The notes: generated by a model not told the origin, from the sequence alone. A stretch of 64,000 nt of DNA from CAWFKW01 sp963816535 (GCA_963816535.1 CAWFKW010000006.1:620001-684000), one strand, 5' to 3'. Counted from the first letter of the stretch, positions 25,546-35,091 are shown. Numbers and translations: made by a program.

Positions 25546-28440
25546 TTGAGTACAGATAGTTTTGAAGATAATTTTGAGAGCAGGCACATAGGGCCGGCGC
25601 ATCGCGATTTAAAAGATATGCTAAAGGAAATTGGAGTTGATTCTCTGGACCAATTGATACATGAAACCGTTCCCGAAGCGATAAGATTGAAAAATGAACT
25701 TGATACGGGAGAGCCTGTAAGCGAGCCGAACCTGCTCAGGCTTTTTAGAAGTTATGCCGGAATGAATAAAATATTCCGCTCTTTTATCGGGTGCGGATAT
25801 TACGGAACATATACGCCGTCGGTTATTTTAAGAAATATAATGGAAAATCCGGGCTGGTATACTCAATACACCCCGTACCAGGCGGAAATTTCACAGGGAA
25901 GGCTTGAAGCGCTTCTGAACTTCCAGACAATGGTAATAGACCTTACCGGGCTTGAAGTGGCAAATGCGTCTTTGCTGGACGAAGGAACTGCCGCAGCAGA
26001 AGCGATGCACGTATTTTACGCGGCGCGCAAACCCGGGAAGAAAAACGCAAATAAATTTTTCGTGTCAAAGGAATGTTTCCCGCAGACAATTGAAATTCTG
26101 AAAACACGTTCAGAGCCGATCGGGGTTGAATTAATTATCGGCGACCACAAGACTGCGGAACTTACCGGCGACATCTTTGGGATGCTGGTTCAGTATCCTG
26201 CCGCTGACGGAGAAGTGTATAATTACAAAGAACTGATCGATAGGGCACACTCAAAAGGAATAAACGTAGTAGTTGCGGCTGATATACTCAGTTTAGCTCT
26301 GCTCACGCCTCCCGGCGAGTTTGGAGCGGATATAGTTGTTGGCAATACCCAGCGTTTTGGCGTACCAATGGGATTTGGCGGTCCGCATGCCGCTTATTTT
26401 GCCTGTAAGGATGAGTTCAAGCGTATTATACCGGGCAGAATTATTGGCGTATCCATAGATAAAAACGGCAACCGCGCATTGCGTATGGCTTTGCAAACCC
26501 GTGAGCAGCATATCAGGCGCGAGAAAGCCACAAGCAATATCTGCACGGCGCAGGTTTTGCTTGCAATAATGGCGGGTATGTACGGCGTTTATTACGGTCC
26601 GGCGGGAATTCTGAATATTGCTAAACGGGTCCATAGTTTTACATCGCTTCTTGATAAGAACCTGAAGCAGCTTGGCTATGACCAGCTTAACAAATATTAT
26701 TTTGATACGCTAAAAATTGACCTTGGCGAGAATGCCAAAGATGTTATAGATGCTTTCAGGCTTAAGTTTGATGCTATCGGCGTTAACCTTAGGTATATGG
26801 CCGACAGGTATATCGGAATTTCAGTAGATGAGACAACTGAGCTTAAGGACCTTGAAGATATTATTGATGTGTTTGCAGACGCTGCAGGTTCAGGAAGCCA
26901 CGTTACGCTTTCGACGAACGGCTCGGCATATAAATTCCCGAAGGAACTTGTGAGAGAGTCCAAATTCATGACTCATCCTGTTTTTAATTCGTATCATTCG
27001 GAAACTGAAATGATGCGCTATATAAAGAAGCTTGAGAACAGGGACTTATCATTAAATATTTCAATGATAGCGCTTGGTTCTTGCACAATGAAGCTGAATG
27101 CGGCGACCGAAATGATTCCGGTTACATGGCCGGAGTTTGGGAATATTCATCCTTTTGCGCCGCTGGAACAGGCAAAGGGTTACCTGGAAATATTCAAAGG
27201 CCTTGAAGATTCGCTAAGCAAAATAACGGGTTTCCCGGCAGTATCGTTGCAGCCTAATTCAGGCGCGCAGGGCGAATACACCGGGCTCATGGTTATTCGT
27301 GAATACCACAAATCCAAAGGCGAGAGCCACAGGAATGTTGTACTGATTCCCGCATCCGCTCACGGAACAAATCCCGCAAGCGCTGTTATGGCCGGCATGA
27401 AGATAGTCGTTGTAAAGACAACCGATAGCGGCGATATAGATATGAACGATCTGAAAGAAAAAGCTGAGCAGAACAAAGCAAATCTTGCGGCTCTGATGGT
27501 AACTTATCCTTCAACACACGGTGTGTTTGAAGAGAGCATAATTGAGATGTGCGAAACCATCCATAATTGCGGCGGACAGGTTTATATGGACGGCGCGAAC
27601 TTGAATGCACAGGTTGGGCTTACAAATCCGGCTTCTATCGGCGCGGATGTTTGCCACATCAACCTGCACAAAACTTTCTGTATACCGCATGGCGGCGGCG
27701 GCCCGGGGATGGGTCCTATAGCTGTTGCATCGCACCTTGCTCCGTTTTTACCGGGACATCCGTTTGTAAAAGTCGGCGGCAGCAAAGCTATTCACTCTGT
27801 TTCAGCGGCTCCGTGGGGAAGCTCAAGTATATTGTTAATTTCGTATGCTTATATTCTTATGATGGGTTCAAAAGGGCTTACTGACGCGACTAGATATGCA
27901 ATTCTTAACGCAAATTACGTTATGTCAAGACTCGAGAAATATTATCCTGTTCTTTACAAAGGCAAACACGGCAGGTGCGCGCATGAATTGATATTTGACC
28001 TGCGCGATATTAAGCATCATATTGGAATAGACGTTGAAGACGTTGCTAAACGCCTTATCGATTATGTTTTCCACGCCCCGACGGTATCTTTCCCTGTTCC
28101 GGGGACGTTCATGTTTGAGCCGACAGAAAGCGAATCGAAGTATGAGCTGGATAGATTCTGCGAAGCTATGATAGCGATAAGGAATGAAATAAAAGAAGTT
28201 GAAGACGGCTCGGCGGATAAAGAAGATAACGTTCTTAAGAACGCGCCGCACACAGCATGGCACATCGCATCAAGCGAGTGGAGTCATCCTTATTCAAGAG
28301 AGAAAGCGGCTTATCCTGCCCAGTGGTGCAGGGATAATAAGTTCTGGTCGTTTGTAGCAAGGGTTGATAACGCTTACGGCGACAGGAACTTCATGTGCTC
28401 CTGCGAACCGGTGGAAAGCTACGCTACAATTGACAATTAG
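25546..28440 (+). CDS. gcvP: Glycine dehydrogenase (decarboxylating), P protein
   Basis: 964 residues, the homodimeric single-chain form. The N-terminus 'FESRHIGPAHRDL' is conserved, which supports the TTG start at 25546 since no ATG lies upstream in frame. The PLP lysine is in 'INLHKTFCIPHGGGGPGMGPI'-type sequence at about 700. With H, T and L proteins it cleaves glycine to CO2, ammonia and methylene-THF; the partners are not in this window. A clean terminator follows. No glycine riboswitch is apparent upstream; the 150-base gap is filled by a family B repeat. Confidence 0.96.
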   Translation: MSTDSFEDNFESRHIGPAHRDLKDMLKEIGVDSLDQLIHETVPEAIRLKNELDTGEPVSEPNLLRLFRSYAGMNKIFRSFIGCGYYGTYTPSVILRNIMENPGWYTQYTPYQAEISQGRLEALLNFQTMVIDLTGLEVANASLLDEGTAAAEAMHVFYAARKPGKKNANKFFVSKECFPQTIEILKTRSEPIGVELIIGDHKTAELTGDIFGMLVQYPAADGEVYNYKELIDRAHSKGINVVVAADILSLALLTPPGEFGADIVVGNTQRFGVPMGFGGPHAAYFACKDEFKRIIPGRIIGVSIDKNGNRALRMALQTREQHIRREKATSNICTAQVLLAIMAGMYGVYYGPAGILNIAKRVHSFTSLLDKNLKQLGYDQLNKYYFDTLKIDLGENAKDVIDAFRLKFDAIGVNLRYMADRYIGISVDETTELKDLEDIIDVFADAAGSGSHVTLSTNGSAYKFPKELVRESKFMTHPVFNSYHSETEMMRYIKKLENRDLSLNISMIALGSCTMKLNAATEMIPVTWPEFGNIHPFAPLEQAKGYLEIFKGLEDSLSKITGFPAVSLQPNSGAQGEYTGLMVIREYHKSKGESHRNVVLIPASAHGTNPASAVMAGMKIVVVKTTDSGDIDMNDLKEKAEQNKANLAALMVTYPSTHGVFEESIIEMCETIHNCGGQVYMDGANLNAQVGLTNPASIGADVCHINLHKTFCIPHGGGGPGMGPIAVASHLAPFLPGHPFVKVGGSKAIHSVSAAPWGSSSILLISYAYILMMGSKGLTDATRYAILNANYVMSRLEKYYPVLYKGKHGRCAHELIFDLRDIKHHIGIDVEDVAKRLIDYVFHAPTVSFPVPGTFMFEPTESESKYELDRFCEAMIAIRNEIKEVEDGSADKEDNVLKNAPHTAWHIASSEWSHPYSREKAAYPAQWCRDNKFWSFVARVDNAYGDRNFMCSCEPVESYATIDN

Positions 28441-28478
28441 CATTTAACAATTTTCAAAAGTAAATAGAATCAACATTT

Positions 28479-28507
28479 AGGGCTGAAAATCTTTTCAGCC
28501 CTTTTTT
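28479..28507 (+). terminator. Rho-independent terminator after gcvP
   Basis: GGGCTGAAAA and its complement TTTTCAGCCC form a stem with a very short loop, followed by TTTTTT, 40 bases past the gcvP stop. Confidence 0.85.
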
Positions 28508-28510
28508 CAT

Positions 28511-28566
28511 ACTCCCTCTCCGTTCGGGAGAAGGGGATGTCTCTATTGATGGGCACGGGCGTGAGG
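28511..28566. repeat. Family B palindrome repeat, copy 2
   Basis: 'CTCCCTCTCCGTTCGGGAG' hairpin followed by the 'GGGCGTGAGG' end typical of family B, immediately after the gcvP terminator. The remaining bases to 28709 contain no gene. Confidence 0.65.
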
Positions 28567-28709
28567 TCAAATTCTCTGTTAAAATCCTATATTTTTGAAA
28601 CCTTTACAATCTTAACCAAGTCATAATAAACAGGAACACAAACGGAAATAAAACACTAAAAATCATATAAAAACGCCACATTTTGTGGCTGAGCAAGGAG
28701 AAACAAATC

Positions 28710-29123
28710 ATGAATAACGCAATAGAATCAATGATCCCTGTATTTGGCATAATTTTCACGTTCGGTATACCGGGGATACTTATCTTTTGGTGGCTTTACA
28801 TCAAGCATAAAGAACGTACAAAACTTATGGATATGGGAATGAGCCCTCAAGAGGCCAGAGAATATTTCAAGGAAACTGAAAAAAGGCCCAGGAACCCGTA
28901 CGGTTCTTTAAAATGGGGAATTTTACTTACCATGATAGGCCTCGGGCTTTTCATCGGAATAATCCTCGAAGAAGCCGGCTTTAAAGAGTCTTTGACAGGT
29001 GTTACAATACTGTTGTTCGGCGGAATTGGATTCATAATATATTACCTGATCGTCAGCTCGAAAATGAAAAAAGACGAGACGGCTAAGAAGATCATTTCGC
29101 AGCAGAACACACCTCAAAACTAA
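28710..29123 (+). CDS. DUF6249 domain membrane protein
   Basis: 137 residues from the ATG at 28710, which has an AAGGAG 10 bases upstream; the longer reading from 28683 is less likely. Three membrane segments (about 8-29, 70-90, 95-115) surround a cytoplasmic loop with 'HKERTKLMDMGMSPQEA', typical of DUF6249 proteins found beside ECF sigma factors and DUF4097 proteins in the FCB group. It leads a same-strand run of four genes (this one, a DUF4097 lipoprotein, a sigma factor and a membrane protein). Function unknown. Confidence 0.8.
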   Translation: MNNAIESMIPVFGIIFTFGIPGILIFWWLYIKHKERTKLMDMGMSPQEAREYFKETEKRPRNPYGSLKWGILLTMIGLGLFIGIILEEAGFKESLTGVTILLFGGIGFIIYYLIVSSKMKKDETAKKIISQQNTPQN

Positions 29124-29152
29124 TTTGAAAAGTCAATAAATTGTATACAGAA

Positions 29153-30073
29153 ATGAAATCAAAAATATTTATAATACTTCTCCTCTCGGTCTTCTTTGCG
29201 GCCGGACTATCCGGTTGCAACCTGTTGAAGAGAAGAGTTGAGAAAAGAGAAAAACTAGAATATAAGATCAGCAGTCTGAATAAAACCAGGATCAGCGTCC
29301 AGAATTTAAACGGCGAAATAAAGATCTCGAAATCAGACGATACTCTCGGAATTATTACCGTTAACGCTGAAAAAATAGCCAGGGTTAGATTTGATGATAA
29401 AAATAAAGAGATCGAGAACCTCGATGTGAATATCGATTCATCCGGAAACGAAGTTAAAATTACAACTGATTATGAACGCATAGCGAAAGGCTTTTTTAGC
29501 CAGGCTGAAGACCGCCGTGTGAATTATGATATCAGGGTTCCTGCAAATATGAAAGTTGAAGTGGATAATACTAACGGAGTAATTACGCTCACAGGGCTGG
29601 CAAATGATGTTAAAGTTAATTCGGTAAACGGAGCGTCCAATATCAGCAAGTGCAGCGGCAGCATCAGCGTTGATGCGACCAACGGAAGCGTCTCAGGCAA
29701 TTTCGATTCAACTAAGGGAATTAATATAGACGTTACAAATGGCGCCGTAAAGCTGGGCGGACTCAGAAACGTTTCGGCTAACGTGAATGCAAGCACGGTA
29801 AACGGAAAGATAAAATTCAATAATCTTAATTTCTCAAACCTGACCGCTGAAAAGAAAAACCTCACAGGCACTTTAGGAACGGGAAGCTCGCTGATCAAAA
29901 TATCCTCGGTTAACGGAAGCATAACCCTGGACGCAAATGACGTTACTTTATCAAAAGGATCGCATAACGATGATTTTCATTTTGGCTTCATTATAGATGA
30001 TGATGAGAATAACAATCATCAAAAGACCCGTAATGATACGGCAAAAACATTAGATACGCCAAAAACCAAGTAG
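29153..30073 (+). CDS. DUF4097 beta-strand repeat lipoprotein
   Basis: 306 residues from ATG 29153. The signal ends in a lipobox, 'FFAAGLSGC', so it should be lipidated. The rest is a regular beta-solenoid pattern of DUF4097: repeated 'V-x-VNGA', 'VDATNGSVSG', 'VDVTNGAVKLGG', 'VNASTVNGKI', with Asn-Gly turns. The last 40 residues are acidic and His/Asn-rich. Such proteins are often encoded with ECF sigma/anti-sigma pairs and are thought to be envelope-associated; a direct role is not established. It lies 29 bases after the DUF6249 gene. Confidence 0.85.
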   Translation: MKSKIFIILLLSVFFAAGLSGCNLLKRRVEKREKLEYKISSLNKTRISVQNLNGEIKISKSDDTLGIITVNAEKIARVRFDDKNKEIENLDVNIDSSGNEVKITTDYERIAKGFFSQAEDRRVNYDIRVPANMKVEVDNTNGVITLTGLANDVKVNSVNGASNISKCSGSISVDATNGSVSGNFDSTKGINIDVTNGAVKLGGLRNVSANVNASTVNGKIKFNNLNFSNLTAEKKNLTGTLGTGSSLIKISSVNGSITLDANDVTLSKGSHNDDFHFGFIIDDDENNNHQKTRNDTAKTLDTPKTK

Positions 30074-30246
30074 TGTATTGTAGATGTGGATTTCCCCCGC
30101 CTGTTTGTTTGCCTGGTATAGAGGGCGCAGGCGGGGATAACCCAATCAAGAGAAGTAGTTTATATAAATCAGTTTAAGTGCTAACATTTTTGTTTATATT
30201 TAACGACAATATTAAAGCAGCGCCGAAAAGAACAGTGGAATCCTGC

Positions 30247-30891
30247 ATGTACGACCTGGAAATCAACATTATTAAGAAGATCCAATCAGGTGACGCTAAT
30301 GCATTTGGACAAATTGTGGATAAGTTCAAAGATAAAGCTCTGACTTTAAGCATGAGAATCCTTAAGAACAGGGAAGACGCCGAAGACTCGCTGCAGGAAG
30401 CTTTCGTTAAAACATTCAGGGCAATTACGGATAAACAATTCGAAGAACGCTCCAAGTTCTCGACATATTTTTACAGGATAGTTTACAACACCGCGCTGGA
30501 TTATTATAAAAAGCACAAGCTGAGAAACTACAACCTTCTGAAGATAGACGAGCCTTCAAGATTAGGAAACGATGATGAGAAGATACTGGATAATTTTGAA
30601 CTGAATATAGACAAGGTTCATTACGAAGTAAGCGCAGCTTTTATTACGGAGAAAAGGACCCTTGATGGCGAGATGCAATTAATGGTCGACCGTTTTCTTG
30701 AACAGATACCGGAAAAATATGCTACGATTCTCACGTTGTTCTATATAAACGACCTGACGCATGAAGAAATAGCGCAGACTCTAAGGCTGCCTATCGGGAC
30801 GGTGAAAAACAGGATATTCAGGGCCAAGGATAAACTGAAAGAGGTAATGCTCAGGAAGCATACAGAAGAAGATATTATGGAATTGTTCTAA
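30247..30891 (+). CDS. ECF-type RNA polymerase sigma factor
   Basis: About 214 residues from ATG 30247; an upstream in-frame reading to 30178 exists, but region 2 starts soon after this ATG. Sigma region 2 covers about 20-90 ('DAEDSLQEAFVKTFRAI', 'FSTYFYRIVYNTALDYYKKH') and region 4 about 150-205 ('IPEKYATILTLFYINDLTHEEIAQTLRLPIGTVKNRIFRAK'). The linker of about 60 residues is long for this class. It is followed after 26 bases by a small membrane protein that is a likely anti-sigma factor. It probably controls an envelope-stress response. Confidence 0.92.
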   Translation: MYDLEINIIKKIQSGDANAFGQIVDKFKDKALTLSMRILKNREDAEDSLQEAFVKTFRAITDKQFEERSKFSTYFYRIVYNTALDYYKKHKLRNYNLLKIDEPSRLGNDDEKILDNFELNIDKVHYEVSAAFITEKRTLDGEMQLMVDRFLEQIPEKYATILTLFYINDLTHEEIAQTLRLPIGTVKNRIFRAKDKLKEVMLRKHTEEDIMELF

Positions 30892-30917
30892 AAAAAACGT
30901 TATATTGATATAATAAA

Positions 30918-31403
30918 ATGGCAAACACAAACAGAAAAATAGAAGAGTTCATTGAGGGCAAGCTGAGAAGCTCGCGCATTGAAAGAACTTCGGATAATTT
31001 TTCGGCGCTGTTAATGAAAAGGATAGCTGCCGAGCATAAATCAGCCCTTGAGGAAAGCAAATCCGACAGGCTGGTTAAATATGCGATCGGCTCATTCAGC
31101 ATGCTGATAATCGGGTTCACACTGGCTCTGGGGTTCATTTCCGGGACCACAGGCTCCGCGGGCCCCAGGCAAAAAGGCATAGATATAGGCCCGGCGATGG
31201 AAACATCAAATAATTATCTGGAACGGTTCCTCTCGTTTATTCAATCTGTATTTGTGAGCGCGTTAAACTTTTTAGGGGTTACATTTTCATCAAGAACGAT
31301 AACGATAGTTTTGCTGATAGTTCTTGTAGCGGCGGTTTTTTTACTTGGCGAGAGATTTGTCATGAGGGGAAAGCTCAGATCGTCCGGGGTTGGAATTAAG
31401 TAA
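30918..31403 (+). CDS. Membrane protein, probable anti-sigma factor
   Basis: 161 residues. The N-terminal 50 residues are charged and helical ('RKIEEFIEGKLRSS', 'FSALLMKRIAAEH') and would lie in the cytoplasm; two membrane helices follow (about 53-77 and 127-148). No known family motif (such as a ZAS HxxxCxxC site) is present. The call rests on its place 26 bases after an ECF sigma gene and on topology. A strong terminator follows, so it ends the operon. Confidence 0.6.
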   Translation: MANTNRKIEEFIEGKLRSSRIERTSDNFSALLMKRIAAEHKSALEESKSDRLVKYAIGSFSMLIIGFTLALGFISGTTGSAGPRQKGIDIGPAMETSNNYLERFLSFIQSVFVSALNFLGVTFSSRTITIVLLIVLVAAVFLLGERFVMRGKLRSSGVGIK

Positions 31404-31430
31404 TTTCCGGGCATAGGAGGATATAAAATG

Positions 31431-31457
31431 GGGACGCTGAGCGGCGTCCCTTTTTTT
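31431..31457 (+). terminator. Rho-independent terminator after the sigma/anti-sigma genes
   Basis: GGGACGC and GCGTCCC form a 7-bp stem with a 6-base loop followed by seven T, 28 bases past the stop. Confidence 0.9.
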
Positions 31458-31747
31458 ATTGCCAAAATTTATATCCGCCGTTGTCGGTGTAATCACCGAC
31501 AACCGGAATTTCTCTATTTTTTGTTGCGGTCAGGTCTTCTGACCTGACGCGTGTCAGGAGGAAACTCCTGAAACAACCTTAGAAGTTATTTAATAGCTCC
31601 CCCTCTCCTTTTAGGAGAAGGTGTTGGGGGGTGAGGCTAAAATAAAAGTGGCGTTCTTTTTGAACGCTTATTACAAATAAAAAAACCCGGCAATTTGTAA
31701 TCACCGGGTCTGAATTATGCTGTTAACTACTAACTATTAACTGAAAT
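31458..31747. repeat. Palindrome cluster between convergent genes
   Basis: Contains one palindrome of the GTTGTTGGTG family in variant form (GTTGTCGGTG...CACCGACAAC, about 31480-31503), the second copy of the double palindrome seen at 20736-20785 (31526-31578), a family B copy (31596-31637) and the minus-strand terminator of the kor operon (31678-31709). Four repeat families within 250 bases; no gene. Confidence 0.75.
31678..31709 (-). terminator. Terminator of the korAB operon
   Basis: Minus strand: ACCCGG/CCGGGT stem (31685-31690 with 31704-31709) around a 13-base loop, followed by a T run, about 40 bases past the korB stop. Confidence 0.75.
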
Positions 31748-32785
31748 TTACTTTATTTCCCAAACATTTCCTGAGAACATGAGCTTCTCCAGGTCGCCTT
31801 TGCCTTTTTTAGCCGTCTCTTCCCTGATCTGCCTTTCCATTTCATCTTCGTAGCAGAAGCGCTCTATATCAAGAAAAACGCCGGTCGGAGCGGGCATGCC
31901 TTCTATATCGCCCAGTTCAGCCAGCAGGAATGCAAGCTCTCTTGATTTCACATTATGAACCAGCAAATCATTTATGGAATACTTTCCGTCGTCAAGTGAA
32001 ACAACGGTTGGATGGAAACCATCCAGCCTGATTCCCTTGTTGCTATTCTTGCCGAATACCATCGGTTTTCCGTTTTCAAGGAACAGTATATTATCGGCCT
32101 TAGTGTCCTTCTCAACATATTTTTCAAAAGCGCCGTCATTGTAAATATTACAATTCTGGAATATCTCAACGAAAGAAGTTCCTTTATGGTGCGCCGCTTT
32201 TGAAATAACATCCTGCATGTGTTTGCCGTCGCTGTATACCGACCTTGCCACAAATGTTCCGTTAGCTCCTAATGCAAGGGATATCGGGTTAAAAGGATAA
32301 TCTATAACTCCTACCGGACTTGATTTTGTTATCTTTCCGTATTCGCTTGTAGGCGAGTATTGTCCTTTTGTTAAACCGTATATCCTGTTATTAAAGAGCA
32401 GGATTTTAATATCAAGATTTCTTCTGAGCAGGTGAACAAAATGGTTCCCGCCAATGCTCAGCAGGTCGCCGTCGCCGGCAGCCACCCAAACGCTCAGGTC
32501 AGGATTCGCCATCTTGAGGCCCTCGGCAACCGCAGGGGCCCTTCCGTGAATTCCGTGGAAACCATACGAGCTCATGTAATACGGGAAACGGCTTGAGCAT
32601 CCAATGCCTGCAACGAAAGCAATTTTTTCTCTTGGAATGCCAAGTGAAGGCATTACCCGCTGCACCTGGGCGAGGATAGAATAATCGCCGCATCCGGGGC
32701 ACCATCTTACGTCCTGGTCGCTTGCGAAATCCTTCGCTGTCAACTTAACCGTCGTTCCGTTTGTTGTTATTGTGTCTTCTGCCAT
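31748..32785 (-). CDS. korB: 2-oxoacid:ferredoxin oxidoreductase beta subunit, KorB-like
   Basis: 345 residues. 'RWCPGCGDYSIL' (Cys29, Cys32) opens the TPP domain; 'WVAAGDGDLLSIGG' and 'LLFNNRIYGLTKGQYSPTS' bind TPP/Mg. The size and the pairing with a fused gamma-alpha chain fit the two-subunit 2-oxoglutarate:ferredoxin oxidoreductase of Chlorobi/Ignavibacteria/Bacteroidota and related groups. It interconverts 2-oxoglutarate and succinyl-CoA with ferredoxin, possibly reductively. The start overlaps the korA stop (TAATG). Substrate specificity is inferred. Confidence 0.9.
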   Translation of the reverse strand: MAEDTITTNGTTVKLTAKDFASDQDVRWCPGCGDYSILAQVQRVMPSLGIPREKIAFVAGIGCSSRFPYYMSSYGFHGIHGRAPAVAEGLKMANPDLSVWVAAGDGDLLSIGGNHFVHLLRRNLDIKILLFNNRIYGLTKGQYSPTSEYGKITKSSPVGVIDYPFNPISLALGANGTFVARSVYSDGKHMQDVISKAAHHKGTSFVEIFQNCNIYNDGAFEKYVEKDTKADNILFLENGKPMVFGKNSNKGIRLDGFHPTVVSLDDGKYSINDLLVHNVKSRELAFLLAELGDIEGMPAPTGVFLDIERFCYEDEMERQIREETAKKGKGDLEKLMFSGNVWEIK

Positions 32786-34626
32786 TACTCACTCCCTAAT
32801 ATTTCTTTTATCTTAGCTTCAATTTCCGACGCTTTAAAGGGCTGTCCCTGTACTTTCGGGAATGAAATCACATCCAGAAGATACTGCGACCTTATCATAT
32901 ATGTCAATTGCCCTAAATTAATCTCGGGAATCAAAACCTTTTTGAATTTCTTTAAAACATTTCCCAAATTCTTCGGGAAAGGATTCAAATATCTCAGGTG
33001 AGCTTTTGAAACCTTTATGCCTTTTGATTTCAGGTTCTCAACCGCCGAGGTTATTGCCCCGTACGGACTGCCCCATCCAAGAACAAGAAGCTCGCCTTCC
33101 TGTTCGCCTTCAACTTCCAGAAGCGGGATATCATTTTCAATATTCTTAACTTTCAGAGCTCTTGTTTTAACCATCTCTTCGTGGTTCTTCGGGTCATAAC
33201 TGATATTTCCGGTAAGGTGGTCTTTTTCAAGGCCGCCGATACGGTGTTCCATTCCGGGCGTTCCGGGGATAACCCACGGACGGGCCAGGTTTTCATCTCT
33301 CATGTACGGGAAATATCCTTCCGGGTCGGTTCTGAATTCCGCTTTTATGTCTGGTAGCTCATCAACATGCGGCATTTTCCACGGCTCTGCGCCGTTTGCC
33401 AGAAATCCGTCGGATAAGAAAATGACAGGCGTCATATACTTTATTGCTATTCTTGCCGCTTCATATATCATCGCGAAACAATCCGCAGGAGTTGCAGCGG
33501 CAACTACCGGTACGGGGCATTCGCCGTTGCGTCCGAATACAGCCATAAGCAGATCGGCCTGTTCAGTCTTTGTGGGAAGCCCTGTGCTTGGACCCCCGCG
33601 CTGTATATCCGCTATTACAAGCGGAAGCTCTAGCATAACAGCAAGCCCGATGGCTTCCGTCTTTAAAGCTAAGCCCGGTCCGCTGGTGCTCGTAAATCCA
33701 AGCGCGCCTCCAAATGATGCGCCTATTGCAGAACAAACAGCGGCTATTTCGTCTTCAGCCTGGAATGTTTTTACCCCGAAGCTTTTATATCCTGAAAGAT
33801 CCTGGAGTATGTCGCTTGCCGGGGTTATAGGATATGAACCAAGAAACAGCTGGAGCCCGGCCTTAATAGAAGCCGCAAGGATCCCCATTGATGCAGCCTG
33901 GTTTCCGCTTATGTTTCTGTAGAATCCTTTTTCTAAATGCGCAGGTTCGATCCGGAACTGCGTTGTAAAGTACTCGGCGGTTTCTCCGAAGAAATACCCG
34001 GCTTTCATTGCGCGGATATTTGCTTCAGCCACAAGCTTGTTCTTTGAGAATTTTTCTTCTATCCATTGAACGGTTGTTTCGAGCGGACGGTCATACAGCC
34101 AGTACATTAGCCCAAGCGCGTAAAAGTTCTTGCAGCGCCCCATCTCCTTCGCGTTTAAGCCAAGGTCGTGCAAAGCGAGGTTCGTTGATTTTGATACCGG
34201 CACTGAAAACAGCTTATAGTCCGATAGCGATCCGTCTTCCAGCGGGTTTGATTTATAACCGGCCAGTTCAAGGTTCTTTGGGATAAAGGCGTCTGCATTA
34301 GCTATAATTGTTCCGCCTTTTTTGAGGTCTTTAAGATTAACTTTTAACGCGGCGGGGTTCATCGCCACAAGCACATCGGGCTCGTCGCCCGGCGAGTAGA
34401 TATCGTTGCTGGAGAATTGTATCTGAAATCCGCTAACGCCGAATAATGTTCCGGCCGGGGCTCTTATTTCTGCGGGGTAATCCGGTAAAGTGCTGAGGTC
34501 GTTACCGTAGAGAGCAGTCGTTTCGGTAAATCTGGTGCCCGCAAGCTGCATTCCATCTCCGGAGTCGCCGGCAAATCTGATGGTTGCGCTTTTTAGTACC
34601 TCAACAGTCTTTTCTGAGTTTTCCAA
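32785..34626 (-). CDS. korA: 2-oxoacid:ferredoxin oxidoreductase alpha subunit (gamma-alpha fusion), KorA-like
   Basis: 613 residues. The N-terminal 180 residues are a gamma domain ('RFAGDSGDGMQLAGTRF', later 'MNPAALKVNL'), then an alpha domain with 'GSYPITPASDIL' near 260 and 'SGPGLALKTEAIGLAVMLELPLVIADIQRGGPSTG'. This gamma-alpha fusion order is the standard KorA layout. It pairs with korB through a one-base stop/start overlap. It lies 21 bases after rplI on the same strand, so it may be read through from the ribosomal protein operon. Confidence 0.92.
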   Translation of the reverse strand: MENSEKTVEVLKSATIRFAGDSGDGMQLAGTRFTETTALYGNDLSTLPDYPAEIRAPAGTLFGVSGFQIQFSSNDIYSPGDEPDVLVAMNPAALKVNLKDLKKGGTIIANADAFIPKNLELAGYKSNPLEDGSLSDYKLFSVPVSKSTNLALHDLGLNAKEMGRCKNFYALGLMYWLYDRPLETTVQWIEEKFSKNKLVAEANIRAMKAGYFFGETAEYFTTQFRIEPAHLEKGFYRNISGNQAASMGILAASIKAGLQLFLGSYPITPASDILQDLSGYKSFGVKTFQAEDEIAAVCSAIGASFGGALGFTSTSGPGLALKTEAIGLAVMLELPLVIADIQRGGPSTGLPTKTEQADLLMAVFGRNGECPVPVVAAATPADCFAMIYEAARIAIKYMTPVIFLSDGFLANGAEPWKMPHVDELPDIKAEFRTDPEGYFPYMRDENLARPWVIPGTPGMEHRIGGLEKDHLTGNISYDPKNHEEMVKTRALKVKNIENDIPLLEVEGEQEGELLVLGWGSPYGAITSAVENLKSKGIKVSKAHLRYLNPFPKNLGNVLKKFKKVLIPEINLGQLTYMIRSQYLLDVISFPKVQGQPFKASEIEAKIKEILGSE

Positions 34627-34647
34627 AGCGTGTCCTTCTTTCAGGCG

Positions 34648-35091
34648 CTATTCTTTTTCCACCTGAACTTTGAGTTGTGTGTTAATATTGTTGGGGAGCC
34701 TTACCTCAACGGTAAACTCGCCAACATGTTTGATTGGTTCTTCTAAAATTATATGTTTCTTATCGACGTTATATCCTTTTTCAGCCAGCGACTCAGATAT
34801 CATCTGCGAAGTAACCGAGCCGAAAAGCTTTTCGTCATCTCCTGCTTTTGCTTTTATCAACAAGCCAACCGCGCTTATAGTTTCTGCAAGCTGTTTTGTA
34901 TCCTGTATATCTTTTGCCACTTTCCGGGCTTTTTGTTTCTTCAGCTCTTCAAGCGTGCGCAGGTTGCTGGCTGTGGCCCGAACGGCAATATGGTTCGGGA
35001 TAAGATAGTTCATCGCGTAACCGTCTTTAACGCTTACTGCTTCGCCGGTTTTTCCAAGCGTATCGTAGTCTTGTTTTAAAATTACTTTCAT
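34648..35091 (-). CDS. rplI: 50S ribosomal protein L9
   Basis: 147 residues with the L9 start 'MKVILKQDYDTLGKTGEAVSVKDGYAMNYLIP', a lysine-rich central helix and the C-terminal domain. It binds 23S rRNA. It belongs to the rpsF-ssb-(rpsR)-rplI group, but here only 140 bases lie between ssb and rplI, so rpsR is missing from its usual slot; instead a terminator-like hairpin fills the gap. Confidence 0.97.
   Translation of the reverse strand: MKVILKQDYDTLGKTGEAVSVKDGYAMNYLIPNHIAVRATASNLRTLEELKKQKARKVAKDIQDTKQLAETISAVGLLIKAKAGDDEKLFGSVTSQMISESLAEKGYNVDKKHIILEEPIKHVGEFTVEVRLPNNINTQLKVQVEKE

Noticed and set aside
33302..33922. Plus-strand ORF of 206 codons
   Set aside because: Antisense to korA, with composition explained by its codons; no motif.
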